Origin: Didymella arachidicola
Taxonomy: Eukaryota; Ascomycota; Dothideomycetes; Pleosporales; Didymellaceae
Assembly (NCBI GenBank): GCA_016630955.3
Contig: CM049986.1
Span: forward strand, 2,728,001 to 2,792,000
Length of the DNA stretch: 64,000 nt
Direction: 5' to 3'
The notes under the pieces were generated by a model. It saw nothing but the letters and a program-made list of their open reading frames with translations. It was not told the origin of the DNA and did not search any database. Shown here piece by piece: positions 10,174 to 21,712 of this stretch. The stretch's first letter is position 1. Each line of letters opens with the position of its first letter. Position numbers and translations under genes: made by a program.

Positions 10174-11407
10174 ACATGTTTACTCAGTGAACCACCAAAC
10201 AATAGTCGGCCCATGCCCAGCACTGCGATCTACTGCTCCCGAGGGGTTCCTTCGAGGCAATCAGTAGAGCCATGGCAATGGTGTGTCGTAAGTCTTTTGC
10301 CCCGTCACCGCACCACAATCTCTAACCCGCTCACAGATATCCAGCCCACCTCTTCTCGCCTTGGATCCGCAGCGTCCATATCCAGGAGTCACAATACCAT
10401 GCATTCCGAGTAGAGAGAGAATAACACGCAACTGATGTGCTGACAGAACTGAGTACGGCCGGGCTGCTAAAACCCCTCAGCCAAGTAGTGACGAATGAAG
10501 TGTTAGAGCAAGCTACATAATACATCCTGCTCCTGCATCTCCAAGCTCTGATTCTAAATCACATCTTCCGGCGCGCAAGGTGTAGCATCGTAACCAGCCC
10601 TACACCACTAATTCCTCACATCAAATAAACTTGGAGACCCGTGCTCATCACGCTCTATCCGTCCCCCGCTGCTCCCCCAGCTCAAAGATCGCAGAAAATT
10701 GCTGTGACAGCGCATCCTGGGCGTCCTAGCCTATAGCCGAGTATCTTCATCTCGTCTTAGCTTCTCGGCCGTCTTGGATGTGCAAGACTGGGGTCCTGGG
10801 TTTAGTTGAAGGGACACTGGACTGGGTGCGAGAAGATTGCAGCGTCGTGTGGACTAACCTCAGCTCGTTCCGTTTCGGCGGAGAATCCAGTGAGGGCGCG
10901 TTTGTACAGCGGACTTTGTGGCGCTGCGTAGGATGTATATAGCCTCGTTCTTGGCTGGCGTGAGGTTGTGATGGATGGTTGGCAGACGTTGGCTCGGCGT
11001 GGTCTGGGAGGTCTGGAGGATGGGGGTTGTGGGGTTGTGCGAGATGGGGATGGGTGGTAAGGGTATATGGAGTGGCATGGAGAGCAAGATAGAGACAGTA
11101 GACACTGAGAGTCAAATCTGGTAGAACGGTAGACCCTGTTAAAGCTGCATGTGCATACAACGACGGGGATGTAGCTGCTGGTGCATCGCGCTGTTGATGA
11201 ATCTGGTCAGTGTGTGATCCAAAGACTTGAGCACCGCTGATTAGGTCCATGGTGGAACTCTGGGTGGAGGGTAGATCGGCAGAGAAGTCGGATAGAATTC
11301 GAGGAGCTTACTTGACAGTCGAGGCTATTGCTGGGTTACCTCCCTTCTGCATTGCTCCTGCCACTCTGCACCTCGCATCAGGCGTCGCACTCAACCCACC
11401 ACCCATC
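10174..11407. other. Intergenic; one weak minus-strand ORF candidate
   Basis: The only candidate is a minus-strand ORF from 11250 to 10747 (167 aa) whose ATG sits in a good context (CCACCATGG). The protein is His/Pro/Thr-rich without a motif I know, so I do not call it a gene. Otherwise this is the F-box 3' UTR and the decarboxylase 3' UTR. Confidence 0.35.
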
Positions 11408-13152
11408 TCAGTACCCCAACTCCCTCGCAGTCTCCCCCAAAGCCCTAACAAGCCCATCCAGCGTCCCCCTCCTCGTCCCACCATTAACAACCACACGGAA
11501 GAACTTTCCCCTCTCCCCCGGCGCAAAATCAATCATAAACCCCCTCGAAACAAGCCGATGCGCAATCTCGCTCGTCACCCTCCCATTCACATCCTTATCA
11601 CCCCCCAACCTCCCCCCCCTTGCGAAATAAAAACACACCTGCAAACACGGCACAGGCTCCGGGCTAATCAGGAGGAAATCGCCATCCGCTTTCAGCGCGG
11701 CGAGCAAGTACTCCGCGTTCGCGAACCCGCGGGCGACTAGGTCGGAGAAGTAGCCCGGTCCGTAGTACTGCAGCATGAGGAACATTTTCAGCGCGTCGCC
11801 CCTGCGGCCGCACTGCGGCGTGAGGTCCGCTAGGTCGTAGATATCGTTTACGTCGGCGCTGTTGTTGTGGAAGAGGTACCCTGCGGGCAGCGTGAGCGCG
11901 GTGTGGAAGGTTCGCATGTCGCGGCCGAGCAGGAAGGAGCATGTCATGGGCGCGCCGAGCATTTTGTGCGGGTTAACCGCTATGGAGTCTGCGAGGTCGG
12001 CGCCGTCGAGCCGGGAAGAGGCGAGCGCGGTGTTGAAGATTACGCTGCCGCCCCAGCTGCCGTCGATGTGCAACCAGAGGTTTTCGGACTTGCAGATTTG
12101 GCTGAGGGCGCGGAAGGGGTCGTAGGAGCCGTGGACGGTGGTGCCGGCGGTTGCGTTGACGAAGAAGGGGGTTTCGCCTCTTTGTCTGCTTTGGGTGACG
12201 AGGCGGGAGAGTTCGGAGGGGAGCATGCGGCCGGATGGGTCGACGGGGACGGTGATGACGTTTTTGCTGCCGAGGCCGAAGAGGTTGGCTGCTTTTTCGA
12301 CGGAGTAGTGGCCGTGTGCGGAGGTGAAGAGGGTGAATTTGTGGGAGCCGTTGCCGTCGGTTTTGGTTTCTGGGTACAGGGTGTTGCGGGCGATTACGAT
12401 GGCGGAGCTGTTTGATGCGCTGCCGCCGGGTTGTGAGATGCCTCCTGAGTACTGTGCGGGATAGCCAAAGAGAGTGGCGAGGTATTTGGTGGTGGCCTTT
12501 TCGATCAGGGTTAACACAGGCGAGACCTGGTAGACGTGTACCTGCGAGGATCAGCGGGTGCCGGGAGGTCACATGTATGAGTTGATGTACATTTGTGTTT
12601 AGCACTGCGAGAAGCAGCTCAGCCACTACGCCTACGGCGTTTGTGGAAGCGTAGAGCTTGTCCTGGAACGTGTCAGATCTTTGATAGAGGGATGTTGTAT
12701 GGAGAAAATACCATGAATCCTTGGTCCCATGTGTTCACACTGTACTTCAAGACCGAGTCAACAAGCCCAAGAAGCCTGTCCTTGCCTTTCTCTACATCAT
12801 CACCAATCCTTAGTTGGTCTTGCAGCAGAGCCTCGAGTTTCTTTGGGGGATGATGCTCGACAAGTGCGGTGCGAGGTGCGCCACCCTTGATGGCGAGACC
12901 ATGGCCGGTGTGCTTTGTGTCTGCATCCCGGTCTGCGGCAGCGATGAACGGAATGATGAGCTCCTGAACCGCATCGAGGAGCTATTGTCGAAAGTCAGCA
13001 TCGGTAGACTAGGGCTTGAGACGCCAGTAAGGTTGTTCGGTAGAAATGTATGTGGATTCGGAACGGTTCCGCAAACTTACGTCTTTGACCTCCTCCGAGC
13101 GGCTGAGAGATGGCTCTGCGGTGCCATTACCGTTGGCATGAGATACGGTCAT
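11408..13152 (-). CDS. Group II PLP-dependent decarboxylase (GAD/CSAD-like)
   Basis: Four exons, all phase 0: 13152-13081, 12981-12712, 12662-12591 and 12541-11408, giving 515 aa. Introns are 99, 49 and 49 bp with GT-AG ends. The N-terminal part carries LLDAVQELIIPFI and VNTWDQGFM-DKLYASTNAVGVVAELLLAVLNTN. Next come VHVYQVSPV, SQPGGSASNS, FTSAHGHYSVEKAA, VNATAGTTVHGSYDP (substrate and cofactor loop) and LHIDGSWGG. The PLP lysine is in SIAVNPHKMLGAP, at about residue 331. This pattern fits the glutamate / cysteine-sulfinate / diaminobutyrate decarboxylase subgroup rather than the bacterial-type yeast Gad1. It would decarboxylate an amino acid with PLP in the cytosol; the exact substrate cannot be read from sequence. 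Confidence 0.85.
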
Positions 13153-13488
13153 TGTATACTGAGTATGATGAATGTAAACCGTCAACAATCGTGTACAGTG
13201 TTTATACAAACAGAAATGAGGTCAAAATAGCAATCACAGTACCAAAGTAGCGTACCCGACTTATTATAAAAGTGACATCTTCCATTGTTCCATACTAAAT
13301 CTCCGCCGCTTCGGTCTGTCGGCGGCAGAATTCTCATGCGCTAAAGGTATCTAGAGATCGAATCAAAGCAGATGGCCAGACCCACACCCAAATGTGGAAG
13401 TAAACTGCAACCAAGAACGCCTTTTTGCCATGCCAGCACGAGATTGGGACAAACTGCTCGAACATCATACATACGCGATTCCCGCGTC
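13153..13488. other. Decarboxylase promoter / NOP9 3' flank
   Basis: A short spacer between two minus-strand genes. It is AT-rich near 13255-13300 (TTATTATAAAA), about 110 bp upstream of the decarboxylase start. Confidence 0.4.
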
Positions 13489-15730
13489 TTATTGCGCCAC
13501 GACGCTTGCTTTTTCCGCCTGCTCAGTCTTGTTGCTGCCTGTTGCCACGCTCCTTTCTTTTCGACCGGGCTTCTTCGAGGCTGACTCATTCTTCTTGGGC
13601 ACAGCGTTCTTGGCGGCCGCGTGCTTTTGACGTGCGCGCTCAAGCGCTGTCAGGTGTCTGCCAGGGTACTTGTGCTCTGTGTGGCCGTTGCTCTCTGGGA
13701 AGGACTGGAAACCGTCGTTTCCAGCTGTATATCTTGACTGCTTGACCCAGTCTGCGCGCTTGCGCTTGTAAAGATCCATACGCCAGTTGCGCCAGACTGC
13801 GCGGCCGACAAAAGATTCTCGAAGCGCGTTCTCGTTCTCTGCGAGCTCCTCGGCAATGCGTTCACGAATGAAGGCAAGGCCGTGCGTGCCTTCCCAGATG
13901 GCGTCAATGACACGGGAAGCTGCTGGATCGAGCGCGAGCTCTCCAACGTGACTGTAGAATTGCTGAATCATTTTCCGGCGGAAGATGACGGAGGCATGTT
14001 TGCAGTTCAACGCAGCTTGCAGTGTGCGTGATGCTGTAGTGTCGCGAGCAAGGTTCAGTGCAAGTTCTGGAGACAATCGCGCGAGGCCGTCGAAGATGAG
14101 GTTTCCAAGAGGACCATCAATGGTCATCATAGTCTGCGCTAACAGAGAGCCGTGAACCTTCTCAGGTGAGTGATCGGGCTTGCCGTGAATCTTGCCATTC
14201 GTCTTGCCATCGTCAGGCTGGGGATCGCTGAGCTTGAGGATACGTGAGATCTCAAACCCGCTGGGTCCGCTGTAGGCCAGCTCGAGCTGTTTCGTGATGG
14301 GGAGGGTGTCGACGTCACGGACAGCGCAGCGCTCGATTAGCGTTTTTATGATGGCAGTACGGTTCCGTTCCACAAGGTTGGGAATCTGGTCCACAATCTG
14401 GCGCATAGCATCTCCTAGGTCCTCCTTGCCAAGACGTTCAATGATCTTCCCTGCGACATAACCGGCGATTTCATTCCGGGCCAAGCTTCCTATGCGCTCC
14501 TTGAAGAACTCGGTATAGATAGTCTTGAACAGTTTGCCGGGAGCATTTTCGATAATGGTCTCGAGCAGGCGGGAGCCGATGGGGTCGTAAACCAGGCCGT
14601 TGATGAAAGACGCACTCTCTGTACCTTCGGCGATGGGGTCGTCGGGCAGCAGCTTGTGGATGATAGACTTCTCTTCTTTGGCTCGGGACTTTCCAAAGTG
14701 CTTCAGCTCCAGCTTCAGGAGCATCTGCAGGGTTGGATTACCAAGAGGGTGTGTGGAGAGTGTACGGAGGTAGTTCGAGTCCAGCCCCGAGACGCTCTTG
14801 TCGATGACCTTCTCGAGAGCTTCTTCAAACGACTTGGGTATGGCACGGTGCTCCAGTGCCAATTCCGTCTTGTCTGCACCCGCAACGCCCACCTTCTCTT
14901 TCCGTTTGCTCTGCATGGCTGACTTGTTCTGCTTCTCCAGCGGCGAGCCAGAGAAAATGACAACCAGGACACGCAAGACGTGTGACGCAAAGCGGTCTGT
15001 CATGAGGTATCCCAGGTGTTCGTCCAGCTCGGCGAGAGTGAGCAGGAAGAGGTTCTCCATGGAGATGATGATAGCATCGGGGTCAGAAGATGGGGCGAGG
15101 GCGAGGTCGGGGTTGGCGAGTTCTTGTGTGACGACGGGAGCGGCCTGTATGAAGAGGGCTTCGCAGCAGTGCGAGGCAAAGCGGTGCTGGACAAGGTGGA
15201 GGAAGCTGTGCAGGTTAGCGACTAGTCGATGATGTCAAGGTCAGGTGCACGCACTGTGAGCTGAACTTCTGGAAGAGGCGCTTCAGCTGGTCCGGCGTCG
15301 ACAGCAGTATGAGGCGCTCCATCAAGCGCGAGCAGGACTGGCTGTTGGCGATCTTGAGCTCCTTGCCATCGGCCTCCTTCCAGACGCTGGCGAGGAACAT
15401 GGAGCGCTCCTCGGGGGTCTCGAACTGGTTCAGCTCGAGCATCTCGTCGGCGCGCTTGAAGTACTCCTGCTCGTCGTCGTCGAGCATGCCGTAGAAGGGC
15501 ATGGCGCCGGGACGGGTGACGCCATCGACGGCCTCATTCTGGTAGGGGTTCTGGTCGTCGGCGTGGTGCTGCTCGTACTGCTGGGCGTCGTCGTACTGCT
15601 GCAGAACCTCCTGGACATCGTCCTCGCGCTTGGAGCGCTTCGCATGCTTGTCGGCGTTCTTCTCGTTTTTCTCCTCGCGCTTACGCTTCTTCTCCTCGCG
15701 GCGTCCGCGTTTCCTGTTCTCGGCAGGCAT
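13489..15730 (-). CDS. NOP9: Nop9, Pumilio-repeat nucleolar protein
   Basis: Exons 15730-15255 and 15205-13489, 730 aa. It begins with a Lys/Arg/Glu-rich nuclear/nucleolar tail (ENRKRGRREEKKRKREE), then PFYGMLDDDEQEYFKRADEMLELNQF. Puf-type repeats follow, for example SCSRLMERLILLSTPDQLKRLFQKF, HLVQHRFASHCCEALF, TDRFASHVLRVLV and DPIGSRLLETIIENAPG. The C-terminus is basic again. Nop9 binds pre-18S rRNA near site D and restrains its cleavage by Nob1 during 40S assembly. The 49-bp intron (donor GTGCGT) is placed because it joins KFSSH to FLHLVQHRF across the expected repeat. The gene is divergent from TIP20 with 591 bp between start codons. Confidence 0.9.
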
Positions 15731-16321
15731 CCTAGCACAAGTCGCCGATAGCCGAGACCTGACTTTTGCGGCTCAGCAGCACGGCGGAGGGAACAGCGAG
15801 GAGCAGCACAGCGAATGTATACGGGCACGGGGGCCGCAGCGGGATCGTAGCAGGCTGGGGGCGCTCAGGCGACACGGCAGGCGAGTGTGTGCATTAAGGA
15901 TGTTTTCCAGCGGCGGCCAGCGCAAGAGGCAAAATCGACAGAAACCACACTAGCGCCGCGGTCCAGCGATCGATGCTATCTCAGATCGGCCCTGTGCGCA
16001 GTGCGCAGGGTGGGGCAGACGCCACAACTGGCAACGCCCAGGCAGAGCGGCAAAGCGTCCGCTGCCCACACGTGCGCTGCCCGCCGCTGGCCTATCGTTG
16101 TCGTGAGCTAGCAGCCATCGCCGAAGCCATCGCACGCCACCTGGGGTTGTAGCCACTGCACCCCTGGAGAGAGCCAGACCTTGGGAGCCTCGTGCGGTGC
16201 ATCGTATGATCAGCAGCCGACATCGTTTCGGAGAGACAGAGGACGGCGACACGGGCGACACGGGCGACACGGGCGACACGGGCGACACGGGCGACACGGG
16301 CGATACGGGCGACACGGCAAC
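15731..16321. promoter_or_regulatory. Shared divergent promoter, NOP9 / TIP20
   Basis: A 591-bp GC-rich interval between two divergent start codons, so it must hold both promoters. Its last 75 bases are a 9-bp tandem repeat (separate entry). I cannot point to individual factor sites. Confidence 0.5.
16247..16318 (+). repeat. 9-bp minisatellite next to the TIP20 start codon
   Basis: Eight head-to-tail copies of CGACACGGG: six perfect, one with CGATACGGG and a last one ending in C. They stop three bases before the ATG at 16322. The unit length keeps the TIP20 frame open, but there is no in-frame ATG upstream, so the array lies in the 5' leader. Confidence 0.9.
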
Positions 16322-19211
16322 ATGAGCGACTTGGGCGACAACGAGGCCCGCGTGCTCGACTTCCTCGATGACAAGCTGCAGACGGCCGGCGATCTAGACT
16401 CGCTCGACGAGCTGCTGGCCACCATTGCCGCGCAGCACGGCCTGCTGAAGCAGCAGCTCGACGACGCCCAGCGCGACCTCCACGATACAAAGCACCGCCA
16501 GCACGAGCACCAGCAGCAGCTGCAGGACAAGGCGGCTGCCTTCCGCCGCCAGCAGCAGGACTTGGACCGCCGCCTGCTCGTCATCACCGCCTCCGAGACC
16601 AGCGACGACGCCGTGCCGCGCTTCGAGGCCGTGCTGGGGACGCTGCAGCGCCTCGACGTGACCCACGGCTACATAGAGCTGCTGCGCGAGGTCGACGTGC
16701 TCAGGTACGACAGCCCACCCTGCCCGGCCCTGCCCGGCCCTGCACCGCCTGGCGTAGCCCACCACCGCTGACACCGCCGCAGCAAACATGCCCACGACCA
16801 GCTGCAGACGTCCAACGAGGCTGCGCTCGCGCCCTACCAGCAGCTGCGTTCGCTGCACACCCGTCTGATCAAGCTCCAGCACGACGCCGAGGGCGCTGCC
16901 CCGCAGCTGCTCCACCACGTCAGCCAGATCACCCAGGCCCTGCGCTCCAAGATCCTCGATGCCTTCGCCGCCGACCTCGATGCCATCCTCAAGAAGGTGC
17001 ACTGGCCTACGCCAAAGGCTGTCATCCCGCCACAGCTGCGCGACGACTGGGCTACGGCCGTCGTGAAGCTGCTCGACCTGCAAATGCCCGAGCTCGAGGG
17101 CAACAACTACGCGAGTGGGCCAGTGGACAAGGTCAAGCTGCCGCCAGTGCTCTTCCCCTTCGAGGTGCTTGTGCAGCCTCTAGAGATGCGCTTTCGCTAC
17201 CACTTCGAGGGTGACAAGCCCACCAACCGCCTTGATAGGCCAGAGTACTTCCTCTCGCACGTCACTACCCTCCTCGACGACTATAGTAGCTTCGTGAGTG
17301 ACTATATGCAGCCTGTGCTGTTCAAGCACTTCCGCGGCACGGATCTCGCATTGAACCCAGTTTACATTGATGCCATGTCTGCATTCATCACTGCCCTCTT
17401 GCCTGTGCTCAGGACGAAAATCAGCTCACTGCTGCCAAAGGTAGCCAATCAGCCCCAGCTGCTCAGCCACCTTGCCCACGAGATAATGAGCTTCGATTCC
17501 ACTATCAGAGACACGTGGGCATATGATGGCGGTTATGGCCTGAGCGGCTGGAACGGCCTATCGTGGGAATTTCTCGTTCAAGGCAACTGGTTCGATCAGT
17601 GGCTGCGAGTCGAGAAAGAGTGTATGCCGCTCACATCCGAAGCACACCCGAATAACATGCTGATCTGTCGATAGTTGCCCTCAAGCGTTATCACGAGATT
17701 GTAGAAGCCGACGATTGGAGAGATCTCGACTACGAAAGCGTTGACACCAAAGCCACAAAACCGACAAAGGGGGCAATCCGAGTCAACGATTTGCTCGAAA
17801 CGATCACAGGTACGATCGATGGTCCCCGAATCGATAATGCAGTGCTGATCCCATGCAGATCGATACAGACCCCTGACATCCTTCAAGCACAAGTTGGCTT
17901 TTCTGATCGACATTCAAATCGCCATATTCGACCAATTTCACGAGCGCCTGAGCGACAGTCTAGAAGCCTACCTCCGAATGACCACCACCCTGGGCCGCGC
18001 CATGGGCGGTGTGAGTAAGGAGGAACAAGACAAGCTGTTAGGCATTGAGGGGCTGGAGAGCCTTTGCCGGACATATGGCAGCGCCGACTACCTCGAAAAG
18101 GCAATGCGCGACTGGAGTGATGACGTGGTCAGTATACCCCCACCCTCGCCCCGATCCTGTGCGTCCCGTACTCACCCTGCGCTCAGTTCTTTCTGGACAT
18201 TTGGGAAGAGCTGCAGGATCGTGCTCAGCACGGTGGCAGCATTGGCACCCGCACCGTTGCGTCCGTCGCCGAACGCACCTCCAAGAACATCGGCACAAGC
18301 GAGGCCGACGCCTCAGAAGCAGGCGGTCTTTTCGATGAAACGGCTTCGTGGTACGCGCGCCTACGCGACCGCAGCGAGCAAATCATCACCGAGACACTCG
18401 TCTCCAACGTCCGGGTGGCGCTGAAGCCGTATCGTCAGATGTAAGTCGACCCATGCGCCTCTCCCTGCACAGCTCCCAAAGCAGCATCGCCCCCCGCCAA
18501 CTGCTGTCATGAATGTTTCCGTCACAGCACCTGCTTACTTTTTCTGCCAGCAATCCCTGGGCGACCCTCTCTAGCTCAGGCGGAAGTGGCAAAGATCTCA
18601 GCCCTACCGCCGAACTCGACCCGCTGCTCTCTCATCTCGGCACCACCCTGGCATTCCTGTCTCGCGTCCTGGCTCCCGCCCCACTGCGCCGCATCACCAG
18701 AGCCGTCCTCGCCACCATCAACGCAGGAATCTTCGACTCCGTCCTGCACGTCAGCTTCTCCACTCAAGGTGCCGCCCAGCTGAACGCCGACCTCGAAGCG
18801 ATCTGCGCCGTCGTCGACGAGAAGGTCGGTGCAGGCGTGGCTAAATCAGGCCTCAGACGATGCTTCGAGGGCGCCAAGCTAGTCAGCTTGCCGATTAGAG
18901 GGGGAAAGACATCTGCGAATACCGCAGCCCATGCCGACGAGGACGGCATGGAGGAATGGGATGCGTGGGCCACGGAGGCTACAGATGCGGGCGACGAAAC
19001 GTCAGGCGCGGGGCCGCAAAAAGCAACGTCCAACCGAGACGCAGACGACAGTGCCGAGGCGGGCCGCGAGCTGGGGCTTTGGGAGGTCGAGAAGCGGCTT
19101 TTTAACGATAATCAGAGCGCGAGAGATGTGCTTGAGGAGCTTGATCTTGAGGTTCTGGACGAGAAGGAGGCGAGGAGATTGTTGCGGCTGAGGGTTGAGT
19201 TGGCGGGATAG
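16322..19211 (+). CDS. TIP20: RINT1/Tip20 family, Dsl1 tether subunit
   Basis: Six exons: 16322-16704, 16783-17621, 17675-17809, 17859-18127, 18187-18440 and 18551-19211, giving 846 aa. Introns of 78, 53, 49, 59 and 110 bp all have GT-AG ends and matching phases. An N-terminal coiled-coil of Gln/His/Asp-rich helices (about residues 15-110) precedes the RINT-1/TIP-1 domain. Its hallmark is RFRYHFEGDKPTNRLDRPEYFLSHV split by short gaps, then DTWAYDG, WFDQWLRVEKEFALKRY, LLETITDRYRPLTSFKHKLAFL and a C-terminal helical region. Tip20 works with Dsl1 and Sec39 to tether COPI vesicles to the ER for retrograde Golgi-to-ER transport. The exon 2/3 join uses GTATGC at 17622; that donor alone restores EF-ALKRY. 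Confidence 0.88.
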
Positions 19212-20329
19212 GGTGAGGCGCTGTAGGTCAGTCCAAATGCTTGTATGCGATGCCCGGATTGAATTCCGCGCTGTTCTTTTGTGTGTCTTGTCAGTCTTGG
19301 AGAAACTTTCGACTGCTATCGCATCGGTTCCACAAGGGCTACGCCGGGGGTGTCACGATGGCTACTAGCAGCCTCGACGTACCGTTCCGTCACTCACCCC
19401 ATCCAACTCCGTCCAGCAACGCTCCAGCATTGATATCCCACTGCTCGCACTGCTCCTACGCCGCGAACGCAGTGCAGGCGCCGAGTGCACACAAGTCTGA
19501 CCAACTCTACGAAGCCACAGAACTGCAACTCGACGGCTCGGATTCCTCAGGGCCTCCTACAAGAGTCGGCGCAGCCATGGTTTTCTTCGTTTAGGAAAGC
19601 GTATATTCAGTCCAGCAGTATCTGGTGGTGGTCGCGATTTGCGACATTGGTGGAAACAGGTTCCGTCACGCTCATCGGCGAATTTGAGGTCGCTCGGAGG
19701 GTTTTAAATGAGGCCGGTGAAATTCGTCATCTTCTCCAGGGGAGAACGTCCGTAAAGGCCGCAAGGCTGCTGGGTATTCGAAACCAAAGATGTGCATTCG
19801 AGGTAGATGTCTCTTTCCAGAGCATGCACTGGGCTCGATGTTGCTGCAATTATTGCGCTTCGGATCGAAGCTGAGACGATGGCACTCAATGGTTCGATCA
19901 CTGCAGACGCTGAGCTCATAGACCATGTTATACATGTGTGTAGTCGGCAGGTGTTGTTGCTGAACGTCGAGATGCAAATCTGCTGAGCTGCTGAGGTCGA
20001 GCTTTGCTCAGGCGCATCCGGCCAACCAGCGCCCCTCACAGCAGCACCCGCCAGGAACGCACGCTGGCCGAGCACAGCTGTTCACGATTTGGAAGACTTG
20101 CTGATTGAGACAAGCGCCTCCTAAAGCACGCCAATCCCGCGTTTGTGTGAATCGATCTCATAATGCGGTGGCTTGAAAGACGTCATCCATGCTTGTACAT
20201 TTCGAGACCCCGGACTTAAGCTCTGGACCTGCGCAAGCGCAAGTTTTGTCATCGCATCCTGTTAAGTAGCTGCAATCCGGCATTGTTCAGCTGTTTCATC
20301 GAGTTTGACGATTCAATCACAGAATTAAC
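19212..20329. other. Intergenic, no supported gene
   Basis: The ORFs here are short. One at about 19358-19594 (plus) starts MATSSLDVPFRH and is Ser/His/Cys-rich without a known motif; I do not call it. The interval ends with the PEBP promoter. Confidence 0.4.
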
Positions 20330-21126
20330 ATGTTTGCCAAATCCATCCTGACCGCTGCCGTTGTTGTTGGTGTCGCGACTGCGCAGACGGGACCCGGCTT
20401 CCCTGTGCCTGCTAGCCAACCTCTGATTGTGAGCTTTGGAAACAACACTGTTTCTCCTGCTGGGGAATTGATTCCTCGTCCTGGTAGGCACTCAGGTCAA
20501 TTGCCAACGCATCACATGCCTGACTGTGATTAGAAACCGCAAGCCCTCCCAATATCAGTGTCACCTCTTGGTTAGCGACTTCCGAGGGCAAGAACGCGCC
20601 CGGAGTCATCCTCATCGTAGACCTTGACGTGCCGCAAAACGGCTCTCGAGTCCAGCTCGTGCATTGGGTTGCTTCGAACGTGACTCTCGGCCCTCACGTC
20701 TCTTCCTCGAACTCGACACCTCTCGTTATTCCAAACGAACCCGTACCCTACCTGCAGCCCTCACCCCCGGTGGGCGATATCCCGCACAACTACAACATCG
20801 TTGTGTTCCAGCAGCCCGCCAACTTCTCTCTTCCTGCGCAGTACAGTAACCTGACCAACAACCGTTTCCCATTCAACGTTAGCCAGTTCGTGGCGGACAC
20901 GGGTCTGGGCCAGCCGCTTGCTGGTAGCTACTTCCAGGTGCAGAACCTGACTGGCACGGCTACGACCTCCTATCCTCCTGCGAGGTCTCCTACGTCGACT
21001 AGCAGTGGAAACGGAACTTCGCCGCCCCAATTCGAGGGTGCTGCGATGCAGCTGTTGGGTGACAGGGCGGTCTGGGCTGGTTTGTCTGCTGCTCTGATTA
21101 CCGGTCTTGCTGCCTTCGCTTTATAG
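20330..21126 (+). CDS. Secreted PEBP-like protein, likely GPI-anchored
   Basis: Exons 20330-20483 and 20534-21126 (50-bp intron, GTAGGC to TTAG), 248 aa. A signal peptide (MFAKSILTAAVVVGVATA) precedes a phosphatidylethanolamine-binding protein fold: PPNISVTSWLATSEG, APGVILIVDLDVPQNGSRVQ, LVHWVASNV, then GDIPHNYNIVVFQQP. Several N-glycosylation sequons follow (NVTL, NFSL, NVSQ, NLTG). The tail is Ser/Thr-rich and ends in a hydrophobic segment (AVWAGLSAALITGLAAFAL), as in GPI-anchored cell-wall proteins. Fungal PEBPs of this type lie outside the cell or at the wall. The ligand is unknown; the classical anion-binding pocket seems partly kept. Confidence 0.82.
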
Positions 21127-21712
21127 AGCAGCCGTTAAAGATAGTCATGTAATTAGGAGGCGAAATGATATAGAGCTGTTCCAGGTGAAGACCCAAGCAC
21201 GTGCACCGCTGATGTCATCGCAGCTAACTTCGTTGAGTCGCCTAGCGCGTCTGAGAGGTTTGCGACGCGCGGGGTGGTGGGGTATTGACTCTCAGATCCT
21301 AGGGATGATAAACATCAATTATGCGACAAGACATGGCCGAACGCGCTTTCAGAGTAGACAGCTGTGATGAAATAGAGCAAAAGAAACGCTCTTGATTGAG
21401 CTACAACAACCCCCATCTCACAACATCGACGTTTGCGTCGCAGCTTCCCTTATGCGCAAATCTTCTGATTGGACCAACTAATAAACGAAAAGTTGCAGCG
21501 GCCAAGTTCGTTATATCTCCACGGCTGCCGCACGTTTGACTCCCGTCTTTCCCTCGCGCCTCTTCACCAGGTACGCAGACACAGTGGGCGTGACTCAGGC
21601 GCTCTTATCTAATCACTAGCCCTGCCAAACTTACACCGGGCAGGCGAAACCTTTGAACACCTCCACGGTCGCCGCACGAGTCTGACTCTCGTCACATTCT
21701 CTCTCATCGAAG
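21127..21712. promoter_or_regulatory. ADE12 promoter region with TGACTC elements
   Basis: It holds three TGACTC cores at 21537-21542, 21591-21596 (as TGACTCA) and 21683-21688. TGACTC is the core recognised by Bas1 and by Gcn4/CPC1-type factors in yeast purine and amino-acid genes. Two of them lie in an imperfect direct repeat, 21517-21547 and 21661-21693, sharing CTCCACGG-NN-GCCGCACG and TGACTC-N-CGTC. A possible 49-bp 5' UTR intron (GTACGC at 21571, AG at 21618-21619, branch CTAAT) would remove the middle TGACTCA from the mRNA. Confidence 0.5.

Noticed and set aside
10747..11250. Minus-strand 167-aa ORF with a good start context
   Set aside because: His/Pro/Thr-rich, no motif and no homologue that I recall; noted only as a weak candidate.
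11867..12415. A 182-codon plus-strand ORF of Gly/Val/Glu composition
   Set aside because: It is antisense to the PLP decarboxylase and follows from its codon bias.
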